NCBI GenBank assembly: GCA_029202385.1
Contig: CP119314.1
Span: 2,730,501-2,794,500, forward strand
Direction: 5' to 3'
Source of the DNA: Candidatus Sphingomonas phytovorans
GTDB lineage: Bacteria; Pseudomonadota; Alphaproteobacteria; Sphingomonadales; Sphingomonadaceae
DNA length: 64,000 bases
A model generated the notes under the pieces. That model did not search any database. It saw only the letters and a list, made by a program, of their open reading frames with translations, and had not been told where the DNA came from. Every line of letters starts with the position of its first letter. Within the stretch, counting starts at the first letter, position 1. The position numbers and the translations under genes are program-made. Below are positions 8,174 through 19,023 of this stretch, piece by piece.

Positions 8174-8833
8174 ATGGCCTGCACAAGCTGCCCTAGCGAA
8201 GACAAGAACGTGACGAACGATCCGCGCTGGCGCCGCATCCTGTGGATCGCGCTCATCCTGAACGCCGCGATGTTCCTGGGCGAGATCGGCGCCGGCATCG
8301 CCGGTGATTCGAAGGCGCTGCAGGCCGATGCCCTCGATTTCCTCGGGGATTCAGCCAACTACGCGATCAGCCTTGGCGTCGCCGGCATGGCGCTCGCCTG
8401 GCGCGCTCGCGCGGCGCTGCTGAAGGGAGCGACGATCTTCCTGTTCGGCCTCGCCATCCTCGGCGCGACATTGTGGAGCGCGCTGAACGGGTCAGTGCCG
8501 CATGCGGAGATGATGGGCGTGGTCGGCTTCATCGCGCTCGCGGTGAATCTCGCGGTGGCGGTCCTTCTCTATCGCTATCGCACGGGCGACGCGAACATGC
8601 GGTCGGTCTGGATATGCTCCCGCAACGACGCGATCGGCAATCTCGCGGTGATGGCCGCCGCGCTCGGCGTGTTCGGCACCGGTACGGCATGGCCCGATCT
8701 GGTCGTCGCGACAATGATGGCCGGGCTGGGGCTATGGGGCGGAATGCAGATCATGGTTCAGGCCCGTGGCGAACTCAGATCCGGAACTTCGGCCGCCTTG
8801 TTTCGTCCGCAGGTCGAACAGCTTCGCGAATGA
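8174..8833 (+). CDS. cation-diffusion-facilitator-like heavy-metal transporter
   Basis: 219 residues. The start reads MACTSCPSEDKN, offering an N-terminal cysteine pair that could bind metal. About six hydrophobic segments follow. The second has the pattern SKALQADALDFLGDSANYAISL, the D...D metal-site helix of CDF exporters, and a later helix has CSRNDAIGNLAVM. It lacks the usual long C-terminal cytoplasmic domain, so it is short for CDF proteins. Control by the divergent MerR protein is strongly suggested by the promoter layout. ATG 8174 follows GAGGACAAAG. Confidence 0.8.
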   Translation: MACTSCPSEDKNVTNDPRWRRILWIALILNAAMFLGEIGAGIAGDSKALQADALDFLGDSANYAISLGVAGMALAWRARAALLKGATIFLFGLAILGATLWSALNGSVPHAEMMGVVGFIALAVNLAVAVLLYRYRTGDANMRSVWICSRNDAIGNLAVMAAALGVFGTGTAWPDLVVATMMAGLGLWGGMQIMVQARGELRSGTSAALFRPQVEQLRE

Positions 8834-9093
8834 TCGCCGGAGCTTTGCCGCACGACAAGGCGGCGGAATTCATGATTTTATCATCGGGAGCGACCCGGCC
8901 GGGGCGGTGCCGGCCCTGATCACGGGGGTGATGACAGTGACCCGTAATTCCGATCACCGCCACCCTTCCCCAACCCGCCCCCTCTTGCTAAGGCCCGCGC
9001 GACTCTTCGCATTCGCACAACCCGGAGCGCGCCCGCGCGGAACTTTCCGCCTCCCCGCCGCGCCCGGCCAGACAGGGAAGGAACCCGCCCCAG

Positions 9094-11763
<2,670 letters not shown>

Positions 11764-11770
11764 GGAAGAC

Positions 11771-12145
11771 ATGATGCGAACGGCGATCGTCTGGTCTCTG
11801 GCCCTGGCGGTCGCCGCCGTTCCCGTCGCTGCGGCGGCGGAGCAATGGAAGGATTTCGTCACGGCGGACGGCTATGCCAGCGCCGTCGCGACGGACAGCA
11901 TCAAGACATCGGGCACGCTGCGCTATTTCCGCCTGCGCGCGGGCAAGATCGGCGATCCGCGCTACGCGATCGCCGACGTGATGCTCGATTGCCAGAGCAA
12001 GCTGATCACGATCGGCCGTGCCGAACTCTACGACAAGGGCGTGCAGACCGGCGTCAGGAAGCCCGACCCGGCCAAGCCCTTCACCCAGCCGTTGAACGAA
12101 CAACCCTCGGGCGACGAAATCCTCGCCCTGGTCTGCGCCGGCTGA
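11771..12145 (+). CDS. small secreted protein, function unknown
   Basis: 124 residues. It has a clear signal peptide (MMRTAIVWSLALAVAAVPVAAAA) and a short mature domain of about 100 residues with two cysteines, at DCQSK and LVCAG, that could form a disulfide. The pattern W-KDF...G..ASAVATDSI...RYFRLR weakly recalls surface-adhesin-E-like domains, but I would not name it. It lies seven bases downstream of acnA, close enough to be co-transcribed. Confidence 0.65.
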   Translation: MMRTAIVWSLALAVAAVPVAAAAEQWKDFVTADGYASAVATDSIKTSGTLRYFRLRAGKIGDPRYAIADVMLDCQSKLITIGRAELYDKGVQTGVRKPDPAKPFTQPLNEQPSGDEILALVCAG

Positions 12146-12202
12146 CCTCGCCCGACCCCGGGCCTGGCTTGGCCCTGACAGCCGCGCTCGCCGGCAAACA
12201 TG

Positions 12203-12238
12203 CTACCCCACTTATGGTAGTCGATGCACGCGACTACC
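12203..12238. promoter_or_regulatory. dyad upstream of the unknown six-gene locus
   Basis: A perfect inverted repeat GGTAGTCG-atgcacg-CGACTACC spans 12216-12238. A further CTACC at 12203-12207 can pair alternatively with the GGTAG at 12216-12220. A -10-like TCATAT lies at 12259-12264. The dyad centre would then fall roughly 42-45 bases before transcription start, a position used by LuxR-type activators. Binding by the LuxR-type protein at 18689 is inference. Confidence 0.45.
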
Positions 12239-12334
12239 GGCGGACCACCTGAACATGGTCATATCCTCTCGCGGACCTGGGAGCAGACCCGCGCCGGACC
12301 CCCTGCGGGTCGAGATTTCGCGAGGAGGCGAGCC

Positions 12335-13252
12335 ATGTACGAGAACCAGCAGAATTTCGGCGAGTTGGAAGGCGACCCGTTCGAGCTGAACGAGGTCGGC
12401 GGCTATGGCTTCATGAATGCCGAATATGAAGGCGAGGGCTTTGGCGGCGACTTCGAGGATTTCGCTGGCGACGGCTTCGATCAGCTGAGCGACCAATATG
12501 GCGACGGCTTCGACCAATTTGGCGCCGCCGACAATTACTGGGAAGGCGAGCTCGAAGGCGAAGGCTTCGATCCCTTCGGCGACCAGGAAGGCGAGGAATT
12601 CTTCGGCAAGATCTGGGACGCGGCCAAGAAAGCGGCGAAGGTCGTCGCGCCGATCGCCAAGAAATTCGCCCCGCAGATCGGATCGGTGATCGGCGGCGCG
12701 CTGGGCGGCCCGGCGGGCGCCATGCTCGGCAGCAAGCTCGGCGGCTTCGTCAAGCAGATGGAGGGCGAGGAAGAGGGCGAGACCGAGGACGAGCTGAATG
12801 CGCCGGTGCGCGTCTCCCGCGACGACGATCAGCTGTCGGAATCGATGGCGGTCGCGGCGACCAGGGCGAACCCGAACGATGCCGGCATGTTCGGCTCCGC
12901 CATCACCGTGACGATCGCCAGCCGCGCCCCTCTGCCAGTGCGGGCAGTCGTACCGGTGCTCGCCAAGGCGGGTAGCGATGTCGCGCGCCGCCTGTCCGCC
13001 ACCGGCGATCCCCGCGCCAAGGCGCTGATCCGCATGCTGCCGACCATCCAGAAGAAGACCGTGGCGACGCTCACCCAAAAGGCCCAGACCGGCCGGCCGG
13101 TGACGCCGAAGACCGCGGTGCGGGTGATGGCACGGCATGCCAGCCGCACCCTGGCCAATCCCCAGTCGATCGCCAAGGCGCTCGCGCAGAATGCGGCGAA
13201 GAAGCGCGGCATCGATCGTCGGGCCGTGGCCGGCGCCGAGCGCTTCTTCTGA
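12335..13252 (+). CDS. acidic/aromatic protein with glycine-zipper segment, unknown (locus gene 1)
   Basis: 305 residues, not recognised. Residues 1-90 are strongly acidic with repeated Glu/Asp-Gly-Phe/Tyr units (YEGEGFGGDFEDF, QYGDGFDQF, LEGEGFDPFGD). Residues 91-112 form a Lys/Ala-rich amphipathic stretch. Residues 115-139 are a glycine zipper (IGSVIGGALGGPAGAMLG), typical of membrane-inserting or pore-type peptides. A second acidic patch (142-155) precedes a basic Ala-rich C-terminus. No signal peptide is visible. GAGGAGGCGAG precedes the ATG. It opens a co-directional run of six genes. Confidence 0.65.
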   Translation: MYENQQNFGELEGDPFELNEVGGYGFMNAEYEGEGFGGDFEDFAGDGFDQLSDQYGDGFDQFGAADNYWEGELEGEGFDPFGDQEGEEFFGKIWDAAKKAAKVVAPIAKKFAPQIGSVIGGALGGPAGAMLGSKLGGFVKQMEGEEEGETEDELNAPVRVSRDDDQLSESMAVAATRANPNDAGMFGSAITVTIASRAPLPVRAVVPVLAKAGSDVARRLSATGDPRAKALIRMLPTIQKKTVATLTQKAQTGRPVTPKTAVRVMARHASRTLANPQSIAKALAQNAAKKRGIDRRAVAGAERFF

Positions 13253-13321
13253 GGCGCGCAGGGCGGCGCGGGCGATCCCCCGCACCGCCTGTCCCCGAAT
13301 GCTGACTTGCGGAGGGTAGCA

Positions 13322-14452
13322 ATGGCAAACCCGGTCCCGACGACACCTGCCCTGATGGCCCAGGCAAAGGCGCTTGGACAGCAGGCAGCGCGCCTGAAGC
13401 AATGGCGCGCCGCCTCCTGGAGCAAGGCCACGCCCATCGCGCGGCACCGTTTCCTCGCCGATGTCCACCGCGCCGAAGCGGGCGCGCATCAGCTCGCCGC
13501 CACAGGCTTCGCCGTGGCGGCGACGCCAGCCGGTCGCGCAGACCCGCAACTGCGTACGGCGCTTACCGGCCTGAAGCAGATACTTGGAACGCTGGCGCAA
13601 CTCGATACGCGCGGCCCGGCAACACGGCCCGCGCCGACGATGACGACCCCGGCGGGTCCCCGTCCGGCGATCGGCCCCCGCCCACCGACCATGCCGATGG
13701 CCGGCATTGGACGCGGCCCCGCCCTCCCGACGACAGCACGGCCTGCTCCGCGATGGATGGTGCCCGGTCCGCAAACGCCGCCTGTCCCGATCGACGCCGC
13801 GCGGCCGAACGGCGCCACGCCCGGAGTCCGCGCCGACGAGCTCGCGTCGCTGCGCCGAGCCGCCACGGACGCGATCACGCGCCTGCAACGGGGCATGTCA
13901 TCCGAATCGGAGGCCGACCATGCGATGGACCCGACCTCGAAACGGAGCCGCGCCAACAAGCAGGCGGCCATTGGTGTCGACCGCACCAGGACCGACCGCG
14001 CGCAACAACGCGTGAAGGGTGCCGAAGACCGCGCGCGTGCGCGGCAACAGGCGATCGCGCTGATCCGCAATCGCGCGCCGGCATCCTTCAGAAGGGCGAT
14101 GCTGCCGATCGTCTATCCCGGTGGCGGCGTGATGCCGGAGGTAGTCGACAGACTGGCTAACCTGGCCAGCAGCAGTTTTATCCAGCAGATCGTCAGCCTG
14201 ATCAGTTCGTCCGATGGCGGCGGCACGCTGGACGGCACCGTCATCAGTGCCGTGGTAGCCTCGGCGGTGGCCTCGGCCGCGACCGAACTCGGTATCGTCG
14301 ATCAGGTCAACACGTCAGCCCTCGCCAAGGCCGTCAACGCGGTCGTCGCCTCCGACCTTTCCCCGGCGTTCAAGATGCTGGCGACGGTGGCGGCGGTCGT
14401 GGCCACCGGCAAGAAGAGCAGCGGCAAACGCCAGGCCGAGCTGGCACCGTGA
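13322..14452 (+). CDS. Ala/Pro-rich protein with hydrophobic C-terminus, unknown (locus gene 2)
   Basis: 376 residues, no family recognised. The N-terminal 100 residues are helical and basic. Residues 100-165 are Pro-rich and look disordered. Residues 170-250 are highly charged, with many Arg/Gln residues, and may be coiled coil. The C-terminal 110 residues alternate Val/Ala-rich stretches (VISAVVASAVASAA, MLATVAAVVATGKK) that could associate with membrane. GGAGG at 13311 is six bases from the ATG at 13322. The stop overlaps the next gene's GTG start (GTGA). Confidence 0.6.
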   Translation: MANPVPTTPALMAQAKALGQQAARLKQWRAASWSKATPIARHRFLADVHRAEAGAHQLAATGFAVAATPAGRADPQLRTALTGLKQILGTLAQLDTRGPATRPAPTMTTPAGPRPAIGPRPPTMPMAGIGRGPALPTTARPAPRWMVPGPQTPPVPIDAARPNGATPGVRADELASLRRAATDAITRLQRGMSSESEADHAMDPTSKRSRANKQAAIGVDRTRTDRAQQRVKGAEDRARARQQAIALIRNRAPASFRRAMLPIVYPGGGVMPEVVDRLANLASSSFIQQIVSLISSSDGGGTLDGTVISAVVASAVASAATELGIVDQVNTSALAKAVNAVVASDLSPAFKMLATVAAVVATGKKSSGKRQAELAP

Positions 14453-15801
14453 GCGCCATGGCCTTTCTCGACCTCGACGCCGTGGCGGCGGGCATGGCCA
14501 CCGGCGCGGGAGCAGGCGCCGTCACCGGCACGCCCGACCCGGCCGGCGGGGCCAGCGCGCTGCCCTATTTCGCCTGGCGGACGGCAGTGAATGCCGACCG
14601 CTATGTGAGCGGCATGCGCCCCTTCCGTGAGGGCGAGTTCGGCCGCGGCCCGAATGCGCCCGACCGCTCCCACCTCAAGACGGTCAACGCGCTGATCGAC
14701 GCTGCCCGGCGACGCCAGCAGGTCGAGGAACGCGACCTCGCACTGCATGCCCGCGATCTCGCCGGCGCCGGCGACAAGGGGCGCGCCACCTTGCTCAATC
14801 TCAAGGAACGCAGTGAGACCCGCGCGCGGGAGACAGAACAGATCTGGGAATTCTACCTGAACGTCTTCGGCCAGCGCACCGGATCGTTCGCGCCCTGGCT
14901 CGGCGCACTCGATCGAATCGCGCTCGATTGTTACCAGGCAGTGTACATGGGGCTCGGCAAGGCGCGCTCGATCCCGTCGCCTTCCCCGCTCACCTATATG
15001 GAGACCGGCTTCGGTCCGGCCACGTTCCGGCGGGGCGTGCGGCTCAGCAAGCTTGGGCAGCAGCTCAACCCCTTCCCTCTGGTCAAGGTGCCGTATCACC
15101 GGCTGCTCAATCCCTGGTCGCTGGGCGCGGTGCCGCATGAGGTGTCGCACAACCTCCAGAGCGATCTCGGCCTGTGGGACCTGATGCCCCGGCGCATCGC
15201 CACCTCCTTCGCCGCGCACAGGCTCCCGGCGCGCAATGCCGAGGTATGGCAGCGCTGGCACAAGGAAACCTATGCCGATCTCTCCGGCCTGTTGCTGATC
15301 GGGCCTGCCTATGTCGGCGCGCTGATGGACGTGGTCGGCCGGTCGCGCGCCTCGACGGCGGCGTGGAACGACGAGGCGGTGCATCCCACCCCGATCATTC
15401 GCGTCCCGCTCAACATCCGCCTGCTCGAGCGCATCGGCTTCGCCGGCGACGCAGCCGCCTTTCGCCGCGCCTGGGACGCGCTGTATCCGGCGAGCGCCTG
15501 GAAGCCCGTACCCCAATGGGTGCGGGCGCGGCTGCCCGAGCAGATCGATGCGGTGCTCGATGCGATCTGTTTCGAAAGCTTCGACGAATATGGCGGCAAG
15601 GCACTCGCCGATGTCATCCGGTTCGAGCCGAAGCATGCCGAGCTGGTGCGTGAGGCCGCCGAGCGGCTTCAGACCGGCACAGATACCGGCATCCTTCCCG
15701 AACGCTTCCTCATCGCGGCGGCGCGCCAGGCGCTCGCCTGGGCACGGGTCTCGCCCGCCACGATCCACCGCAACTTCTACGATGCGCTGGGGAGGTGCTG
15801 A
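14449..15801 (+). CDS. zincin-type metalloprotease-like protein (HEVSH), unknown family (locus gene 3)
   Basis: 450 residues from a GTG overlapping the previous stop (alternative ATG at 14458). The key feature is PHEVSHNLQSDLG at residues 229-241. This is a canonical HExxH zinc site (H230, E231, H234). KETYADLSG follows 39 residues later, where E273 could be the third zinc ligand, as in gluzincins. No signal peptide or membrane helix is evident. The rest resembles no family I know. Proteolytic activity is predicted from the motif only. Its target could be one of the neighbouring locus proteins. Confidence 0.65.
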   Translation: MSAMAFLDLDAVAAGMATGAGAGAVTGTPDPAGGASALPYFAWRTAVNADRYVSGMRPFREGEFGRGPNAPDRSHLKTVNALIDAARRRQQVEERDLALHARDLAGAGDKGRATLLNLKERSETRARETEQIWEFYLNVFGQRTGSFAPWLGALDRIALDCYQAVYMGLGKARSIPSPSPLTYMETGFGPATFRRGVRLSKLGQQLNPFPLVKVPYHRLLNPWSLGAVPHEVSHNLQSDLGLWDLMPRRIATSFAAHRLPARNAEVWQRWHKETYADLSGLLLIGPAYVGALMDVVGRSRASTAAWNDEAVHPTPIIRVPLNIRLLERIGFAGDAAAFRRAWDALYPASAWKPVPQWVRARLPEQIDAVLDAICFESFDEYGGKALADVIRFEPKHAELVREAAERLQTGTDTGILPERFLIAAARQALAWARVSPATIHRNFYDALGRC

Positions 15802-15803
15802 CG

Positions 15804-17501
15804 ATGGAGGACGACCCCTTCACCAGCGCCGCGCGAGAGCGGTTCGGGCAGGAGCTGTTCGCCCTTCGCCAATTGGCGAAGGCAGCGCGCCAGATGGTCG
15901 CGAAACTGAGCAGGGGCAACGAGACGCGGCTGCTGGCAACCGCCCGCGAGGGACTGGCAAATGCGGAGCATCACTCGACGACGGCAATCGAGAGCCTTGC
16001 GGAAGGCGGCCATGGCGAGGCGATCGCGGCCTATCTGTCGCTGCATGAGGCGTTGGGCGACAGCGTCCTGAGCATCGACTTCATCGTCGAATTCGACAGC
16101 CAGCTCGACGAAGTCTCGGGCAAGTCCGCCCAGCCGAAGCTCCAGCGCCTGTGGGCCGATCTGGAAAGCCAATTCGACACAATAAAGGCTTCGACGGGGT
16201 CCCTCGCCGAGGCGGCGAGAGACTTTTCGCACAGCATCGACGCGAAGGAGACAGGCACCATGGAACCGGAAGACAACGCAACCGCCGTTGCGGTCGAGGA
16301 ACTCGGCATCACCCTCGCCACGATGATCTCGGAAGGAGGGGGTTCGGTTGCCCGCGGGCGCAGCTCGGGCGCCTTCGCGACGGTGACCGACCAGATGGCC
16401 GCCTCGCTCAACACCGCCGGCTTCCCGACACTCGGCGACACCGGCACCGTGGAGGTCAAGCGGCAGCGCCTGATCGATGCACTCAGGAACAATTTCGCCT
16501 TCAGGGAACAGGACGGATACCGCGTCTATTACCGTACCGACCGGCGGACCGTGACGCGCGGTGCCAGTGGCGATTCCGATCTGCTGCGCGGCGGCCAGCG
16601 CGTGAATGCCGATCTGCTCCAGGCAGAAAGTGACGCGGTCGAGGACATTATCGGCCGGCTGCCCGTCACCACCCGTTTCGAACTTGCGCGGGGTGCCGAA
16701 GCCGGCCCGCCGCGCGAGCGCGCCGCCATTCGCGATGAGCTGAATGGCCTGGTCGCCAGCGCGCGCGACCCGATGGGGATCAACGCCGCTCGCGCGACCT
16801 TCCAGTTCCACCGGCTGGTGCTCGCGATCCTGGAGTATCTGCAGGAAGGCGAGGCGCTTCCCAAGGCGCGGACATTCTCCCTCGTCCCCGGCGACGGGAT
16901 CGAGAGAATCATCGCCTGGCTGTCGACCTTCCGCGACGAAGAGGTGTGTGCCCCGACAAGCCTGGTCGAGGACGAGGAACTGCGTGCCGAGCTTGCCAAT
17001 CTGCTGGAATTGCTCGCCTCGATGGGCGGGCGCCTCATCCGCGACCCGCACCGCTATCGCCTCGGCCTCTACGCCGCGCGTCTCGAGGCGCAGCTCACCT
17101 GCGCGCTGACCAGCGTGGATCTGCTTGAAGCCGCGCTGGAGCAATCGGGCACCGACATGGACGAACAGGAAGTCCAGTTCCTGTCGCATGGCAAGGGGAC
17201 GAGGACCCAATTGTCCATCGGCCAGTTCCTTCGCTGGGTGGACAGCGTCGCGCGGCCCTTTGCACAGGCGGGCAACCGTGCCGCTGAATTGCGCCAGAGC
17301 GAAGCCGTGCTCCTCGCTCTTGAGCTGGCCGCGCTGGCCGAGGCAGCCAATTGCTTCAAGCATGCGGCGCGCAGCATGGGCATCGCGCGACTGGGCGCGC
17401 ACCAGCAGCTGGTCGAGCTGACCGGCTACCTGACCGCTGCCGCCGACAATGCCGGGGAACTCGGCGGAAACCCGCGCGCCCACTATTCCGCCACCGCCTG
17501 A
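15804..17501 (+). CDS. large helical protein of unknown function (locus gene 4)
   Basis: 565 residues, unrecognised, predicted mostly helical and soluble. Leu/Ala/Glu-rich stretches dominate (ELRAELANLLELLASMGG, LLALELAALAEAANCF). A distinct central segment reads FREQDGYRVYYRTDRRTV. No signal peptide is seen. GGAGG at 15791 is eight bases from the ATG at 15804, and the previous stop is at 15801. The tight spacing argues for an operon. No catalytic motif could be seen. Confidence 0.6.
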   Translation: MEDDPFTSAARERFGQELFALRQLAKAARQMVAKLSRGNETRLLATAREGLANAEHHSTTAIESLAEGGHGEAIAAYLSLHEALGDSVLSIDFIVEFDSQLDEVSGKSAQPKLQRLWADLESQFDTIKASTGSLAEAARDFSHSIDAKETGTMEPEDNATAVAVEELGITLATMISEGGGSVARGRSSGAFATVTDQMAASLNTAGFPTLGDTGTVEVKRQRLIDALRNNFAFREQDGYRVYYRTDRRTVTRGASGDSDLLRGGQRVNADLLQAESDAVEDIIGRLPVTTRFELARGAEAGPPRERAAIRDELNGLVASARDPMGINAARATFQFHRLVLAILEYLQEGEALPKARTFSLVPGDGIERIIAWLSTFRDEEVCAPTSLVEDEELRAELANLLELLASMGGRLIRDPHRYRLGLYAARLEAQLTCALTSVDLLEAALEQSGTDMDEQEVQFLSHGKGTRTQLSIGQFLRWVDSVARPFAQAGNRAAELRQSEAVLLALELAALAEAANCFKHAARSMGIARLGAHQQLVELTGYLTAAADNAGELGGNPRAHYSATA

Positions 17502-17527
17502 TCGATCAACGCACCGGAGAGACCGCC

Positions 17528-18664
17528 ATGGCCAACAATCCGAAAACCCTGGGTGAACTCAACGATCTGCTTGCATCCTTGCAGGCCCTTCGCTCGACGA
17601 TGGTGCGCGACGCCCGCGACGAGCTGGCCAAGACGCCTGCCCAGGCCGAGCTGATCAACCAGTATATCAGCGATGCCGAGGCACTGTTGATGGACGCGCT
17701 GAAGCCGGATCCCGGTGCACCCGACAGCGACAACGGCCTCGCCCGCCTGATTGGCCTCGGCGACAATGTCGCGTCGCGGCTCGACGAAGTTCGACCGGTC
17801 GGGCTGGTGCCGACCTATGACGACCAGATCAGCCGCGAGCGCCTGGCGGCGGTCGGCGATCTCTATTATATCTACCAGCACGAGCGCGCCGGCGTGTTCC
17901 GCGCCGTGCTCAAGCTTCAGCAACTCTTCCAGTCGGGCGAGGTGCGGCTTTCGGACGGGCCCGGCGCGCTGGCGCTCTATCAGTTCGATCGCAAACGGGT
18001 GTTGCGCTATACCCAGCGCGAGCGGCGGTCGGTCTATCGCAAGGTGTTCGGCTATACCGAATCCCTGCCGCCCGCCGGTGCCGAGCCGAACATCGCCTTC
18101 CACGCCTTGCTCAGCACCTTCTGCCAGCACGTATCGCGTTTCTTCGAAGACAAGCGCGTGTCGGAAGTGCTGCGTCCCGATGGCGGGCGCGAGACGTTCG
18201 GCAGCATGGCGGTGGTGCGGCGTTCAGGCCTGGACCTGCGCCAGAATCTCAAACACGTCTCCTACGGCCATGTCGCCGTGCTGCGCAGTGAAGTCCTCTC
18301 GCTACTCCAGGAAGCGTTCGACATTCTCGGTTCGCCAGATATCGTCAATCTGTTCGGTGCAGATAGCGGTTGGGACGTGCTGGAGGAAGTAATGAAGCGC
18401 TATCTCCACGAAATCCCCGTAACATCTCAGCGCAGTCGTATGGCGGTCACCGGGCGTGATATATTACGCTGGCTGGCGGAGGATTATCTCCTCACAACGG
18501 TGCGAATTGATTTCGAATCTCTACTTGAAGCTATTGTCGACGCATGCGACGATTGGCTGACAAGCGCTGAGTCGTTGGGATTGCGCAAACAACCGGGATT
18601 GATCGATAACAATGTCGTTTCGTTCAGGCCGGCTGCGCGCGCAGCAAAGGCATCACTCTTCTGA
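17528..18664 (+). CDS. unknown soluble protein (locus gene 5)
   Basis: 378 residues, family unknown. The start MANNPKTLGELNDLLASL follows GGAGA at 17516. The protein looks helical and soluble. Conserved-looking patches include GDLYYIYQHERAGVFRAVLKL and the aromatic/basic LKHVSYGHVAVLRSEVLSLL. Base composition drifts to lower GC over the last 250 bases (from about 18400). It follows locus gene 4 by 26 bases on the same strand. Confidence 0.6.
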   Translation: MANNPKTLGELNDLLASLQALRSTMVRDARDELAKTPAQAELINQYISDAEALLMDALKPDPGAPDSDNGLARLIGLGDNVASRLDEVRPVGLVPTYDDQISRERLAAVGDLYYIYQHERAGVFRAVLKLQQLFQSGEVRLSDGPGALALYQFDRKRVLRYTQRERRSVYRKVFGYTESLPPAGAEPNIAFHALLSTFCQHVSRFFEDKRVSEVLRPDGGRETFGSMAVVRRSGLDLRQNLKHVSYGHVAVLRSEVLSLLQEAFDILGSPDIVNLFGADSGWDVLEEVMKRYLHEIPVTSQRSRMAVTGRDILRWLAEDYLLTTVRIDFESLLEAIVDACDDWLTSAESLGLRKQPGLIDNNVVSFRPAARAAKASLF

Positions 18665-18688
18665 TTAACTATTAGCGGGGACGGATCA

Positions 18689-19006
18689 ATGTCAGCGAGC
18701 CTCCGCGCGCGAGAGCCCGAGAACTGGGTAATCAACGCAACGGAACGAGTGATCGCCGGGCGCCGGGCGACCCCGACCGTTCACAAGCCCGCGCCCACCA
18801 GCGAGTTGCTGTCGCTGCGGGAACGGGAAATCGCGCAGCTGGTGACATGCGGCCTGTCCAACAAGGAGATCGCCCAGACGTTGCGGATCAGCCACTGGAC
18901 CGTATCCACGCATCTGCGGCGAGTCTTCGCCAAGCTCGACATCAATCGCCGCGTCGAGCTTTGCCGCCTCGTGACCAATGAGAACGCCCCCCGCCTGCCC
19001 GGCTGA
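18689..19006 (+). CDS. stand-alone LuxR-type (GerE) DNA-binding protein (locus gene 6)
   Basis: 105 residues. After a 40-residue basic tail lies a complete LuxR/GerE helix-turn-helix, about residues 42-97: LSLREREIAQLVTCGLSNKEIAQTLRISHWTVSTHLRRVFAKL. There is no receiver, autoinducer or other sensory domain. Such minimal proteins can act as constitutive or partner-controlled activators. It ends the six-gene run, 25 bases after the previous gene, and is the obvious candidate regulator of the locus. A dyad sits upstream of the first gene. Confidence 0.8.
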   Translation: MSASLRAREPENWVINATERVIAGRRATPTVHKPAPTSELLSLREREIAQLVTCGLSNKEIAQTLRISHWTVSTHLRRVFAKLDINRRVELCRLVTNENAPRLPG

Positions 19007-19023
19007 GCCGCGGCAAGACGCCC

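Noticed and set aside
12212..13888. 558-residue minus-strand open frame over locus genes 1 and 2
   Set aside because: Low-complexity Arg/Gly/Ala protein without a plausible start. The plus-strand genes have good ribosome sites and family-like starts.
15777..17483. 568-residue minus-strand frame opposite locus gene 4
   Set aside because: Mirror frame in GC-rich DNA. The plus-strand gene fits the operon spacing and has GGAGG before its ATG.
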